A stretch of DNA of 48,324 nt from Nitrospira sp. Lineage in GTDB: Bacteria; Nitrospirota; Nitrospiria; Nitrospirales; Nitrospiraceae. Of this stretch, positions 26,405 to 35,140 are shown piece by piece. The stretch lies in NCBI GenBank assembly GCA_005116955.1, contig SWDI01000005.1, positions 523,895 through 572,218 on the forward strand. The letters are read 5' to 3'. A model generated the notes under the pieces. That model made no database searches, was not told the DNA's origin, and worked only from the letters and a program-made list of their open reading frames with translations. Made by a program: the position numbers and the translations under genes. Position 1 is the first letter of the stretch. The number at the start of each line of letters is the position of its first letter.

Positions 26405-26526
26405 CAGGATGCTGAAAAAGTCCGCCAGCGGCGTTCTCGCATCGCTCAGAGACTCAACGTACCGAAGCGTACGCCTCGCCACTTCGCTCGCTGTGGCCTT
26501 GCTGGACAGCCTTTTTGAGCATCCTG
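26405..26526. repeat. Palindromic MITE/REP-like element directly after the SirB1-like stop
   Basis: The 25 bases at the left end and the 26 at the right end are imperfect inverted repeats, both beginning CAGGATGCT when read inward and containing an A/T-run (AAAAAGT, AAAAAGG) and a CCAGC end. The interior is also largely self-complementary around CGTACC...GTACG. Total length is 122 bases, with no coding capacity. It looks like a small non-autonomous mobile element or large REP unit, and might act as a terminator. No second copy is in this window. Confidence 0.65.
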
Positions 26527-26607
26527 AAGTTATCCTGGCACAAGCACATCCCAGACAATTCTAGCCATATTATTGGCATCAACCGAGTTTCTCCGTAGCC
26601 TGCAGGG

Positions 26608-27363
26608 CTAGACAAGAATCGCCAACAAATCTTTCCCCTTCCAAATCTTGCCGCCGTACTGCTCCGCTGCTTGGCCTCTCACGTCGTATCGATCCGCAAT
26701 TGGATAGAAATGCGAGAGAACAAGTTGGCCGACCCCAGCCTCCTTCGCCACCTGACCACACTCTCCAGCGTGCAGATGGGCGGGGCCAGGCTTGTTTGCT
26801 GGGAATGAACAATCGAGCACGGCCAAGTCGGCATCCGTGCACAGTCGAATAAGCGCGTCACAATATTGCGTATCTCCAGAATACACGATCGCCTTCCCTC
26901 GGCACTCGATCCGATAGCCGACGGACGAGAGGTCTGGTACGTGGACGACTGGTTTGGGCACGATACGAGTCTCTCCGATCATGAACGGCTTGCTGGAGAC
27001 CTCACGGAAGGTCACGCGGAATGGAGCTGAGTCAAAACTCGGGAAACTGCGCATGATCGACCGTAAGAGACGGATCGTACCCTTCGGGCCAATCACCGTC
27101 ATGTCTGGACGATGGCCTTCTCCATATTTGGCATAGATGACCGCATCGAAAAAGAAGGTGATGAAATCAGAAAAGTGATCGGCGTGAAAATGCGAGAACA
27201 GGATGTGCGTGATCTTGTGTCGATTCACACCGGTTTTGATCAGGTTCATCAAGGTACGGGGGCCGAAATCGAGGAGGATGTTCTGGTCTGTGCGCACCAG
27301 ATACCCGGCCGCGGCACGGGTGGGATGCACATTGGTCCCGGAACCGAGAATGGTCAGACGCAT
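26608..27363 (-). CDS. MBL-fold metal-dependent hydrolase, RNase Z-like
   Basis: This 251-residue metallo-beta-lactamase fold protein has the metal motif H58-F-H60-A-D62-H63 in FSHFHADHFSD. Later ligands are in VVHVPDLSSVGYRI, VYSGDTQYC and VLSHFYP. The start MRLTILGSGTNVHPTRAAAGYLV is typical of the ribonuclease Z / ElaC-like branch. True tRNase Z needs a flexible arm, which is not obvious, so a phosphodiesterase or other hydrolase is possible. It ends the same minus-strand run as the cyclase, 16 bases downstream of its stop, so the two may be co-transcribed. Confidence 0.85.
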   Translation of the reverse strand: MRLTILGSGTNVHPTRAAAGYLVRTDQNILLDFGPRTLMNLIKTGVNRHKITHILFSHFHADHFSDFITFFFDAVIYAKYGEGHRPDMTVIGPKGTIRLLRSIMRSFPSFDSAPFRVTFREVSSKPFMIGETRIVPKPVVHVPDLSSVGYRIECRGKAIVYSGDTQYCDALIRLCTDADLAVLDCSFPANKPGPAHLHAGECGQVAKEAGVGQLVLSHFYPIADRYDVRGQAAEQYGGKIWKGKDLLAILV

Positions 27364-27379
27364 GGCTTATTCATCCTTC

Positions 27380-30300
27380 TCATCCCTCAAGCTCCGAAAG
27401 GCTAGCTTCTGCCTCGATCAACTCAGGATTGGAAGCTCGTTCGGTAATCTTCGAACAAACCGCTTGCAACGCACTCCTTGCGGCATCCGATCGGTTCAGT
27501 TTCTTTAAGAGTCTGGCCATACTCATCGAGGCTCGAAGTTCGAGCATGCTTGCATGCTGGTCCTGCGCGATCTTCAGGGCTTCGGCAAAACACTGCTCCG
27601 CCGCAGAAACGGATGGCTCGGATTGTTCCAGCAACAGTTCCCCTTTTAGCCGAAGCAGTTCCGCTTGCCAGCACCGTTCTCCCTGAGAGTGAACAAGTTT
27701 CTGCGCTTCTGAAAGTGCGCCCAGACCTTCATCAATACGTTTCTGCCGCAAATAGATTTCTGCGAGCAGAGCCAACGTAAACGTGTTGTTGAGACTCGCG
27801 CCGGCGGCTTGCGTAGCGGAGAGGCCCTTCGCTAACCTGCCGAGACCTTGCTCTTCCCCCTTTTCCGCCAGACCCCAGCCTTGGAAGGAAGTCGCCCACG
27901 CTAACGTCACTTCAAATGAGTATTTGGTGGAAAGGGCAATGGCTTCTTCAGCGAGGATCAGGGTTCTGTCCGCATCGCGGATGGTGGCATAAATCCAGGA
28001 GAGCGTCGCGAGGGCAAACGCCAGCGTGAAGGGATGTTCCAACTCTCTTGCCATGCCAATGGCCTCCTGCGACAGCGCTTCGACCTGATCGACCTCGCCC
28101 AATATCCATAGCGTTCTGGCGAGGATGATTCTCGCGGTGATGCCAGGATCCTGAGTATAAGGTAGAGCCTGCAAGCGGTGCCTATCAGGATCATACAGAG
28201 CCTTTGCGGCCAGCAAATGGGCTTTGGCTTCATCGAACCGCCCGAGGAAGGAATAGGTCGAGCCGACACTCTCGTGCGCGCGAATCAGCATATCCGGGTT
28301 GTGCTCACGCTTCGCCTGAGACAAGAGATGTTCAGCCAGGTCGCACGCTATTGGAAGAGGCCCCCTGACCAGATGGAAGACCCATAACCCCCAATGAGCG
28401 AGAAAGTGATGCTCAGAATCGCGGTCCTCCTGGGAAAGTTCTTTTGCCCTCAGATAATTTTGCTCGATCTCCTGGGAGGCGTATCCTTTTACCGTCATCA
28501 TGGGGGCTCCACGTGCGATGAGGAGTTCCAATTCCAATGCATCGTGCTCCGTACCTGCGGGCACATCATTCAGCAACGTCACTGCGCGATTGAAATGGTT
28601 CAGCGCTTCGACATTGGCAGACCGATCCGCGTCTCTTCGGGCTGCAAGACGCCAATACGTGATGGCCGGACAGGTCAAACCTGCCTGTTCAAAGTGGTAG
28701 GCCAGGAGTTCCGGTTCCAACTGCACGCGCTCAGCGAACTTCTCTTCCAGTGTTTGCGCAATGCGGGCATGGAGGAGTCGACGAGATTTCTTGGGAAGCG
28801 TGTTGTAGGCCGCTTCTTGAACAAGCATATGCTTAAAACGATAGCGCGACAGCGATCGTTCGCCCTCTTGCAGAATGAGCCCTGAAGCGACAAACCGATC
28901 CAGGGCACCGTTGAGCTGGCTGTCTGTTATCCCAACGGTGGCCCGCAGCAGCTCATAGGTAAATTCCCGTCCGATTGCGGCTCCGATCTGAACAATTTCC
29001 TTGATCGGCCCTAATCGGTCCACCCGTTCCATGAGCAACGCTTGCAGACTGTCCGGAATGGCCATGTCCTTTAACGGAGCCTTGAGGGTAAATGTGTCGG
29101 TTCCCTCAGCCAGCAATCCAGTCCCCAACAGACTTTCCGTCAACTCTTCGATATAAAGCGGGACACCGTCGGTCTTCGCCAGAATCGCCTGCTGCACTTC
29201 CGGTGGAAGCACCTTTCCGCCGGTCATCGTTGCAATCAGCTCTGCGCTCTGCCGGCGCGGAAGCCGACTCAACGTCAGAAACGTGACGTGGCTGTATTCC
29301 GCCCACACAGGCCTGAAGTCCGGCCGAAAGGTGATCAGCAACAACACGCGCATCTGCCTGATCCGGTCGATGATTCGGGTCATGAGGTCCAGCGTGGTTG
29401 GATCAAGCCAATGGGCATCCTCTACGATGAGCAATGCAGGGGAGCGATCCGCCAGCTTTTGCAGGTACTGCATGAGCGCTTCTAGAGTCATGTCCTTACG
29501 TTTGTCGGGTGACACGATCAGCGGTGGATGCTGAATATCTCCACTGATCGAGAGCAGATCCGCAAGCAAAACAACCGTGACGCGGTCGTCCAGCCCGCTG
29601 TTGACCGCCAGGATGTCGAGCTTCCGCAGTTGCGTAGGGGCACTGTCCTCACTGATCAGCCCCGCCACCTGACGTAGATACGTAATCACTGGATAGAGCG
29701 CCGTATTGGTATGGTAAGGTGAGCATTGAAATTGAATCGCCTGGTGACGCTCCTCGGCAAGCCGGTCACGCAGAAAGCGGACCAACCGCGACTTGCCGAT
29801 GCCGGCCTCACCACCGAGAAGAACGACCTGTCCTTCACCCTCTACTGCCTCGCGCCAGCGACCCAAGACAAGCGCCGTTTCGTGTTCTCTGCCTATGAAA
29901 TCGACTAGTCGGCCAGATCGATACGACTCGAACCGGCTGGCCGACGGTTTGGCACTTAGAACCTGCCAGACCTGGACTGGTGTCTCGAACCCCTTGAGAG
30001 AGACAGTTCCCCCATCAACACACTCGAACTCGCCCCCGACAAGACGCTTCGTCACCGGATCAACGATTAATTGATTCGGCGCAGCCAGTCCCTGGAGACG
30101 GGCTGCTAGATTCGGAGTTTCACCGAACACCGACCGTTCCTTGGCGGTGTCTTGTCCGATGAGTTCCCCTACGATGACGGATCCAGTCGCAATCCCAATT
30201 CGCACCGCAATTTCGAATTCCTGATGAAGAAGAGAATCACGAGGCAGGGCCTTCACTAGCTCCAGCACGGCCAGTCCAGCATGCACCGCACGCTCTGCAT

Positions 30301-30775
30301 CGTGCTCATGGGCATGGGGGTATCCAAAATACACTAATAGTCCGTCACCCATGTATTTTGCGATATAGCCGTTGAATCGGCTGATCGCTTCCCCACAGGT
30401 ATCGAGAAAACGTCGGACAGCCGCTTGGAGGTCTTCAGGGTCCAATCGGCGAGCCAGCGCCGTCGAGCCCACAAGGTCACAAAACATGACCGTCAATTGG
30501 CGACGTTCCGCTTGATCTCGGTCAGCAGGGAATGGCTTTGTTTCCTGACCGGTTGAAACAGGCAGAGCCTCCAAGCCATTGCCTTCATGGTTTTGTGAGA
30601 GTTGGCCGATGGCGCGCAAGAGTTTTTTTCGATGGCCCAATACAACGCCCAGCGATGTCAAGTCACCATCATTCAGTTCGGGCAAGACGTCCCATGTAAT
30701 GGCGTTCTGCTGAAACGCTTCTCGATAGCGCTCAAGGCCAAGACTCTCCAGCCATGCGGATACGCGATCATCCAT
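27380..30775 (-). CDS. SAM domain, class III adenylate/guanylate cyclase, AAA ATPase and TPR fusion protein
   Basis: The 1131-residue cytoplasmic protein carries an N-terminal SAM domain (about 1-62), a class III nucleotide cyclase domain (about 92-275) with both metal aspartates in MFCDLVGST and YMGDGLLVYFG and the NLAARL motif, an AAA/STAND-type ATPase (Walker A GGEAGIGKS near 321-329, Walker B LLIVEDAHWLD), and a C-terminal TPR array of about 500 residues. This is a signal-integrating cyclase; the substrate, ATP or GTP, is uncertain. The ATG at 30775 is preferred to a GTG nine bases upstream. It precedes the RNase Z-like gene. Confidence 0.88.
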   Translation of the reverse strand: MDDRVSAWLESLGLERYREAFQQNAITWDVLPELNDGDLTSLGVVLGHRKKLLRAIGQLSQNHEGNGLEALPVSTGQETKPFPADRDQAERRQLTVMFCDLVGSTALARRLDPEDLQAAVRRFLDTCGEAISRFNGYIAKYMGDGLLVYFGYPHAHEHDAERAVHAGLAVLELVKALPRDSLLHQEFEIAVRIGIATGSVIVGELIGQDTAKERSVFGETPNLAARLQGLAAPNQLIVDPVTKRLVGGEFECVDGGTVSLKGFETPVQVWQVLSAKPSASRFESYRSGRLVDFIGREHETALVLGRWREAVEGEGQVVLLGGEAGIGKSRLVRFLRDRLAEERHQAIQFQCSPYHTNTALYPVITYLRQVAGLISEDSAPTQLRKLDILAVNSGLDDRVTVVLLADLLSISGDIQHPPLIVSPDKRKDMTLEALMQYLQKLADRSPALLIVEDAHWLDPTTLDLMTRIIDRIRQMRVLLLITFRPDFRPVWAEYSHVTFLTLSRLPRRQSAELIATMTGGKVLPPEVQQAILAKTDGVPLYIEELTESLLGTGLLAEGTDTFTLKAPLKDMAIPDSLQALLMERVDRLGPIKEIVQIGAAIGREFTYELLRATVGITDSQLNGALDRFVASGLILQEGERSLSRYRFKHMLVQEAAYNTLPKKSRRLLHARIAQTLEEKFAERVQLEPELLAYHFEQAGLTCPAITYWRLAARRDADRSANVEALNHFNRAVTLLNDVPAGTEHDALELELLIARGAPMMTVKGYASQEIEQNYLRAKELSQEDRDSEHHFLAHWGLWVFHLVRGPLPIACDLAEHLLSQAKREHNPDMLIRAHESVGSTYSFLGRFDEAKAHLLAAKALYDPDRHRLQALPYTQDPGITARIILARTLWILGEVDQVEALSQEAIGMARELEHPFTLAFALATLSWIYATIRDADRTLILAEEAIALSTKYSFEVTLAWATSFQGWGLAEKGEEQGLGRLAKGLSATQAAGASLNNTFTLALLAEIYLRQKRIDEGLGALSEAQKLVHSQGERCWQAELLRLKGELLLEQSEPSVSAAEQCFAEALKIAQDQHASMLELRASMSMARLLKKLNRSDAARSALQAVCSKITERASNPELIEAEASLSELEG

Positions 30776-31254
30776 GATCAACACCGTCTCAGATAGGTAT
30801 TCAAACGCTGATCACCGAGGGGGAAAAGATGGGCGATGCCCCTCTTAGAGACCGCAATGGCTTCATTGATAGTGACCATATGACAAACGGCTCGACGAAG
30901 ATTCTCCTTCAACCTCTTGTGGAATAAAGAGAGTATCGGTTCATCCCCATCGGATGTCCCTGATCGCCTACCTACTCGAGCGAGTGATTCTGCATTTGAT
31001 CAAGCGCGAGGAAAACGGACCAGCATGACACGTCGCCTGGCACTATGCTGACGCAGATCGCTCACAATTGTTGATCGTTTTGAGTCTTGCCGGTCAGGAT
31101 TGCAGATGGAGTATGGCTTTCACGACAATCGCAAGTCAATTATTCATGACACGGACGGACGAATCTTAACCTGATCATCACTCTCTCCGGCAGAAGCCGT
31201 CTCGAAGACGATTCGTTGACGGCCAATCAACTCCGCTCGTATGATTTCTCCCCC
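30776..31254. other. Intergenic region without a recognisable gene
   Basis: These 479 bases separate the divergent cyclase and HEAT-repeat genes. A 24-codon frame at 30954-31028 is the longest of interest; it lacks a ribosome binding site and I see no homologue. The region is richer in A/T near 31060-31160 and likely holds both promoters, but no element is convincing. Confidence 0.4.
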
Positions 31255-31890
31255 ATGACGAAACAACCTCAGCAGGGGCAGATGATCCCCCTCCTATTTG
31301 TCGTACTGATCATCCTCATCATCGTCGCGGTATGGACCTGGAAACGGCTTTCGGTCGAGGCCCAGGACTACCTCGTCGATCAGGCGGTGCCGATGGCCGC
31401 GATCGGCATCGCGACTGTCCTCCTCCTCTTCATTCCGATCAACGCCCTTCGTCGCCGACGCGCCAAATCAAAGGAACGAACCCGCCTGCTGGGACTGTTT
31501 GAACGAGCAACTGCCCAGGAGAAAAGACTGGATCTGGCGTTTGCCTTGTTGGAGAACAATGCCTACCGAATCGATGGACTCGATTCGGCTGTTCCTACTC
31601 TGAAGGAACTCTTTGTCACGACCCTACAGCGTGCCCTGGGCGACAAGCAGCACCGCATCCGAGGCATGGCCGCCAGTCACCTCGGCGCGTTGCAAGACAT
31701 GTCAGTAGTCCCGCTGCTCGTAAAGGCTCTGGACGATGACCATGCCTACGTGCGTTCCTGCGCCGCCTTGGGGTTGGGGCGGCTGCGGGCCACCGATGCA
31801 CGTGAGCGGCTAACGTTCGTGATGGAACATGATTGGGATCAAACCGCAAGAAGTCGAGCGAGGGAAGCACTGGACCGGATGCGGGAGTAA
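31255..31890 (+). CDS. Membrane-anchored HEAT-repeat protein
   Basis: The 211-residue product, counted from the ATG at 31255, has two transmembrane helices at about 10-29 and 45-63, separated by a short loop. A cytoplasmic arm RRRRAKSKER follows. The C-terminal half has HEAT-like repeats, clear in HRIRGMAASHLGALQDMSVVPLLVKAL and DHAYVRSCAALGLGRLRATDARERL. Such proteins scaffold other membrane or signalling partners. The upstream TTG is passed over, as the ATG begins just before the first helix. No partner is suggested by the neighbours: the IS element follows 63 bases later. Confidence 0.78.
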   Translation: MTKQPQQGQMIPLLFVVLIILIIVAVWTWKRLSVEAQDYLVDQAVPMAAIGIATVLLLFIPINALRRRRAKSKERTRLLGLFERATAQEKRLDLAFALLENNAYRIDGLDSAVPTLKELFVTTLQRALGDKQHRIRGMAASHLGALQDMSVVPLLVKALDDDHAYVRSCAALGLGRLRATDARERLTFVMEHDWDQTARSRAREALDRMRE

Positions 31891-31983
31891 AGCCAATGTC
31901 TGTGGGAAGATGTCTGAACGGTTAGCTGGCTAACTCTAAGTTACACGGTGACCTGATCTTCCCCCGATTTGGTGGACACCGGG

Positions 31984-32847
31984 TTACGCGACAGCTGTCC
32001 TAGCCTCAAACTCAGCCGGAGATCGATAGCCGAGGGTCGAGTGGCGCCGCTGCCGATTATAGAACACCTCGATATACTCGAAGATGTCCTGTGTCGCCTC
32101 GCTCCGCGTCGCATACTGCCGATGGTACACGAGCTCGCGCTTCAACGTCCCGAAGAAACTTTCCACGCAGGCGTTGTCCCAGCAATTGCCTGTGCGGCTA
32201 ATGCTGGCCGTGATGCCGTGCGTGGTGAGCAGCTGTTGGTACTGCCCGGCAGCATATTGACTCCCGCGATCGGAGTGATGCAGGAGTTCGGTGGGGGGGT
32301 GTCGCGTGACGAGCGCCATGCGAAGTGCCTGCTCGGTTAAATCCCCGGTCAAGCGCGGGCCCATCGCCCAGCCGATGACCGCACGTGAGTACAGGTCCAG
32401 CAGCACGGCCAGATACAGCCAGCCCTCCAGGGTCCAGACGTAGGTGATATCGCCAGCCCAGACCCGGTTGGGTTGCGGCACTGTGAACTGGCGTTGCAGC
32501 GTGTTCGCCGCCACGGGCAAGTGGTGATTCGATTGGGTGGTGGCCCGCCATTTCTTCACGGTCTTGGCCCGGAGGCCATCGTGGCGCATCAGCCGCGCCA
32601 CGCGATGCTCCCCAACCCGGTGCCCTTGTTTGCGGAGGGCCCGCCAGATGCTCGGACTGCCGTAGGGCTGGCGACTCTCCTGATGGAGCACTCGGATTGT
32701 GGCGAGCAGCGTATGATTGGCAGCAGCCCGCCGACTTTCTGGACGTCCTCGCCACGCGTAATACCCTGCGGGGGATACGGCCAACGCACGGCACATCAGT
32801 CGGATCGGATAGCGACGGTCGTGCTCCTGGATGACGCGGTATCTCAT
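31984..32847 (-). CDS. IS3-family transposase OrfB (DDE integrase core)
   Basis: This 287-residue protein is the catalytic half of an IS3-family transposase. An N-terminal HTH_21 region (PYGSPSIWRALRKQGHRV) is followed by the rve core: first catalytic D in WAGDITYVWT, second D in HHSDRGSQY, and E in NACVESFFGTLKRELVY, ending with YNRQRRHSTLGYRSPAEF. All three DDE residues are present. It overlaps orfA by four bases, and the T/A run in orfA could allow a -1 shift to make the fused OrfAB. Confidence 0.93.
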   Translation of the reverse strand: MRYRVIQEHDRRYPIRLMCRALAVSPAGYYAWRGRPESRRAAANHTLLATIRVLHQESRQPYGSPSIWRALRKQGHRVGEHRVARLMRHDGLRAKTVKKWRATTQSNHHLPVAANTLQRQFTVPQPNRVWAGDITYVWTLEGWLYLAVLLDLYSRAVIGWAMGPRLTGDLTEQALRMALVTRHPPTELLHHSDRGSQYAAGQYQQLLTTHGITASISRTGNCWDNACVESFFGTLKRELVYHRQYATRSEATQDIFEYIEVFYNRQRRHSTLGYRSPAEFEARTAVA

Positions 32848-33140
32848 TGGGACTCCCTCGCCAAGAACGCCGCTGCACGTTTTAAAAAATCCCGCTCCTG
32901 TTTCAATGTCGCGTTGTCTCGTCTCAGCCGCGCAAGCTCTTCCTGTTCCGCATGCATCGACGGGCGTGTGTGGCCCTGGCTCTCCGCCTGTTGCTGCTCG
33001 GCCCGCCAGCGGTAGAGCAGGTGGTCGGCAATGCCTAGCTCTCTGGCCACTTGCGCGACCGGTCGTGCTGAGTCTCGGACCAATCGAACTGCTTCCGCCT
33101 TAAACTCTTCTGTGTACTGCCGTCTGGTCTTGGTGCTCAT
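32844..33140 (-). CDS. IS3-family transposase OrfA
   Basis: The 98-residue protein opens MSTKTRRQYTEEFKAEAV and has a helix-turn-helix around VAQVARELGIADHLLYRWR, followed by a leucine-zipper-like helix (ELARLRRDNATLKQERDFLKRA). It binds the terminal repeats. The chosen ATG has GGAGG six bases upstream; an ATG at 33158 is possible. The run TTTTTTAAAA near its end (coding strand) is a plausible slippery site for making OrfAB. Confidence 0.92.
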   Translation of the reverse strand: MSTKTRRQYTEEFKAEAVRLVRDSARPVAQVARELGIADHLLYRWRAEQQQAESQGHTRPSMHAEQEELARLRRDNATLKQERDFLKRAAAFLARESQ

Positions 33141-33203
33141 ACCGTCCTCCAATTTCATCAAACTCCTCCGTATACAGGTGTCTGTGAAATCGGGGGAAGG
33201 TCG

Positions 33204-33720
33204 GAGGATTTCCAACGGCTATAATCTTGCATCTCGGGTTTGATCTTCTGATGAAACCGATCATGGTTTTAAACTTCTCCTTGAATTTTGTCTCTTTCAA
33301 CGTTCCATCAGTTTCAGACAGATAATTCCCATTTCGAATGTGCCTCGCGAATCCTTTGTCGTGCGATCTTTCATTGCCGTAGAAAGTTCTTAGACTGAGC
33401 AAGTAATGCCTCTCATCCGGAGCAAGAGCGTAATAGCGGCCGCCGTATATTTCTTCTGAGACCTCATGTGAGGATCCAAGCGGTTTGGACCGCCCTTTGC
33501 TGACCACGCAGGAGTGGAGTGCAGCAGCGAGCAGTATTTCGCCTGCCTTGCAGAATGGGTCCAGGATGACGGTATTCTTATCGAGGAGCGCTGACTCTGA
33601 TATGCAGGAGACAAGTTCCAGTGCTTTGCCGACCAGCATGATAGGCTGGTCTCGGCCTTTCGTACTACCAAGAATATCTACAACGTGTGAGTCGGGTGTG
33701 AGGATCTTGCAGGCTGACAT
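33204..33720 (-). pseudogene. N6-adenine DNA methyltransferase fragment, truncated by the IS3 element
   Basis: The surviving 172 codons have VILDPFCKAGEILLAAAL, the motif I (DPFxGxG-like) of a DNA methyltransferase, and end at IIAVGNPP, the start of the catalytic NPPY/F motif. The reading frame then runs on into the IS end and stops at 33100. Everything after NPP is lost and is not found beyond the IS, so a deletion accompanied or followed the insertion. It overlaps the preceding methylase gene by one base (TGATG). With the catalytic motif cut, activity is very unlikely. Confidence 0.75.
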
Positions 33721-34526
33721 CAGGCGGCTTCTTGTGTTCGTTGACTGAGGTGCTCGTCAATAAGAAGTTGCACGGCATCGCGAGCGAAGTTGAAATCTTT
33801 GAAGCCTCGTGTATTGCCACCAGCTATTGAGGCTTCCAAAAAGCGGGCTGTCTTTTCGTAAAGCAGTGGTACCGTATTGCGGGCTGTGGTGCGCTCATAG
33901 AATTCACACCAGTTCAAATCAAAGTCGATGGGTTTATGTCCATTCGCCTTGATCCATGAACCCCCAATATTTGTCTGCGATGCCTTCGCCTGAGCTGTAC
34001 TTTGATCGCTCAACGCAGAAAGAGTCTCGTTCTCGTGAATTTGCCAAATGAGCGTACAGAGAACGTGTATAATGTACTCGGTCCGTTCCGGTCGGTGGAT
34101 CTTGAAGTCAGTTGTCTGAAGCCTCCGTACGACCATATCGGCAATCCGTTTACGAGTCAGATGGACGTTTACAGGACATATGTCCACAGCCCATAGGGTG
34201 TGAATTGTGTTTGCCACTGCGTGTAGGACGGGCTGATCAATTCCCGCCTTCACGTATTTTGTGACGAGGGCATTAATCCGACGCTCCACGATTGCTACGG
34301 CGAAGTTGCCGTGACCACAGGCAGGCTCAAAGAAGACGATATTCTCGTCCGACCAGAGTTTCTCATCGAACAAAGCAAGCATTTCTTGGACATACTGCTC
34401 GGGGGTGAAGACCTCACCCATATCTTTGATTCGTTCCCGATTGCGGTGGTGTGCAACAGTGCTTAGAACGGAATGTTGATCGGCTGTTTTATCTCGGTCC
34501 GATGTTAGTGTTCGATCACGTCTCAC
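33720..34526 (-). CDS. N-6 DNA methylase-like protein (motif I half)
   Basis: This 268-residue protein has RIKDMGEVFTPEQYVQEML and FFEPACGHGNFAVAIVERRI, the FTP and motif I of gamma-type N6-adenine methylases, and WAVDICPVNVHLTRKRI, the motif II acidic strand. I see no NPPY motif. It ends with a start codon overlap onto a second methyltransferase-like gene. The two may once have formed one split enzyme or a two-methylase modification unit. The start is a GTG at 34526; an internal ATG at 34421 would cut away the conserved residues before GEVFTP. No restriction endonuclease is visible, so the system looks orphaned. Confidence 0.75.
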   Translation of the reverse strand: MRRDRTLTSDRDKTADQHSVLSTVAHHRNRERIKDMGEVFTPEQYVQEMLALFDEKLWSDENIVFFEPACGHGNFAVAIVERRINALVTKYVKAGIDQPVLHAVANTIHTLWAVDICPVNVHLTRKRIADMVVRRLQTTDFKIHRPERTEYIIHVLCTLIWQIHENETLSALSDQSTAQAKASQTNIGGSWIKANGHKPIDFDLNWCEFYERTTARNTVPLLYEKTARFLEASIAGGNTRGFKDFNFARDAVQLLIDEHLSQRTQEAA

Positions 34527-34791
34527 AAAGACGCGACGGGTTCGTGCCTGGATTGGTATCGATCTTCTCGTTTCAAACAGCTTTAGCCGGGATTATTCAT
34601 GATGGTGGTCAATGATCAGTTTCATGCGAGTGGACCGAGCACGTGAGCCCCCGCCCGTGCTGGCCGGTGTCCGATTGGAGGGCGTTCGCGGTTAGTCAGT
34701 TTCATCGCGCCCTCCATAGGCGCAATTATACTAACTATTTAAGTGTTACAGTCCACTAGTGAGTAGTGGGCTCCCACCTGGGCGATAGAAA

Positions 34792-34830
34792 CAGGCTGCC
34801 GGTAATCCTGAGGTCTGGTTCAACCCTTCG
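34792..34830 (+). pseudogene. hicA relic
   Basis: Read in frame from 34792 this gives QAAGNPEVWFNPS, matching QAAGSHEIWFNSS in the intact hicA gene downstream. By hand count 31 of 36 bases agree over 34792-34827. The active-site histidine position is changed to proline. Upstream in the same frame a stop replaces the codon before KQAAG. It is a decayed duplicate. Confidence 0.65.
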
Positions 34831-34831
34831 G

Positions 34832-34915
34832 TCTGTCCCTGTACCCAATCACTGCAATCTCAGGCGGGCAACGCAATCGAAATGGGAGGAAAGACTACCC
34901 CAACCCACGGTTGAC
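34832..34915 (-). pseudogene. Metallophosphatase C-terminal relic
   Basis: The minus strand reads VNRGLG, a TAG stop at 34895-34897, then SFLPFRLRCPPEIAVIG. The intact metallophosphatase gene at 35671 ends VNRGLGWSFLPFRLNCRPEIAVIE. Twenty of the first 23 positions agree, and the tryptophan codon has become the stop. Only these 28 codons remain. With the hicA relic beside it in the same relative orientation, it indicates an old duplicate of the hicA-metallophosphatase junction. Confidence 0.75.
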
Positions 34916-35140
34916 CTATCGCTCACCCCCAATAGGATTGCGTCTTGCTTTTGTGAGCAATACCTCAGCGTTCTACCTGAACCTGAGCGCACTCACTGGA
35001 ATTCTGGGGGATGCCTCCATAACACAAGAAAACACGGAGTGTGGGATATTGACGCTCACTATCATGCTAGACTTTTCTCGACTTCGTCACGCGCCATCAC
35101 GTATGATGGCCTCAAGAAAACCCACAGTAAGAGTGACACT

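Larger units (their letters stand above)
31954..33203 (-). mobile_element. IS3-family insertion sequence
   Basis: The element has two genes on the minus strand, orfA then orfB, and terminal inverted repeats. The left end reads TGATCTTCCCCCGATTT and the right end, on the opposite strand, CGACCTTCCCCCGATTT, each followed a few bases on by GACACC. I see no matching 3-5 base target repeat outside the ends. Both genes look intact, so the copy may be active. It lies in the coding sequence of a DNA methyltransferase, which it truncates at the right edge. Confidence 0.85.
34527..35140. other. Intergenic region with two gene relics
   Basis: No intact gene is visible in these 614 bases. The left part (34527-34760) has an AGCACG/CGTGCT hairpin at about 34637-34662 and an A/T-rich stretch near 34727-34750. 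The middle holds relics of a hicA and of a metallophosphatase gene, listed separately. The right part (34920-35140) is a leader for hicB; TATGAT at 35102-35107 could be its -10 element. Confidence 0.5.

Noticed and set aside
30954-31028. 24-codon frame in the spacer upstream of the HEAT-repeat gene
   Set aside because: No ribosome binding site, no known similarity and very short; coding cannot be supported.
32198-32878. 226-codon frame inside the IS3 transposase gene
   Set aside because: It is a shifted reading of orfB, Pro/Arg-rich, without transposase motifs.
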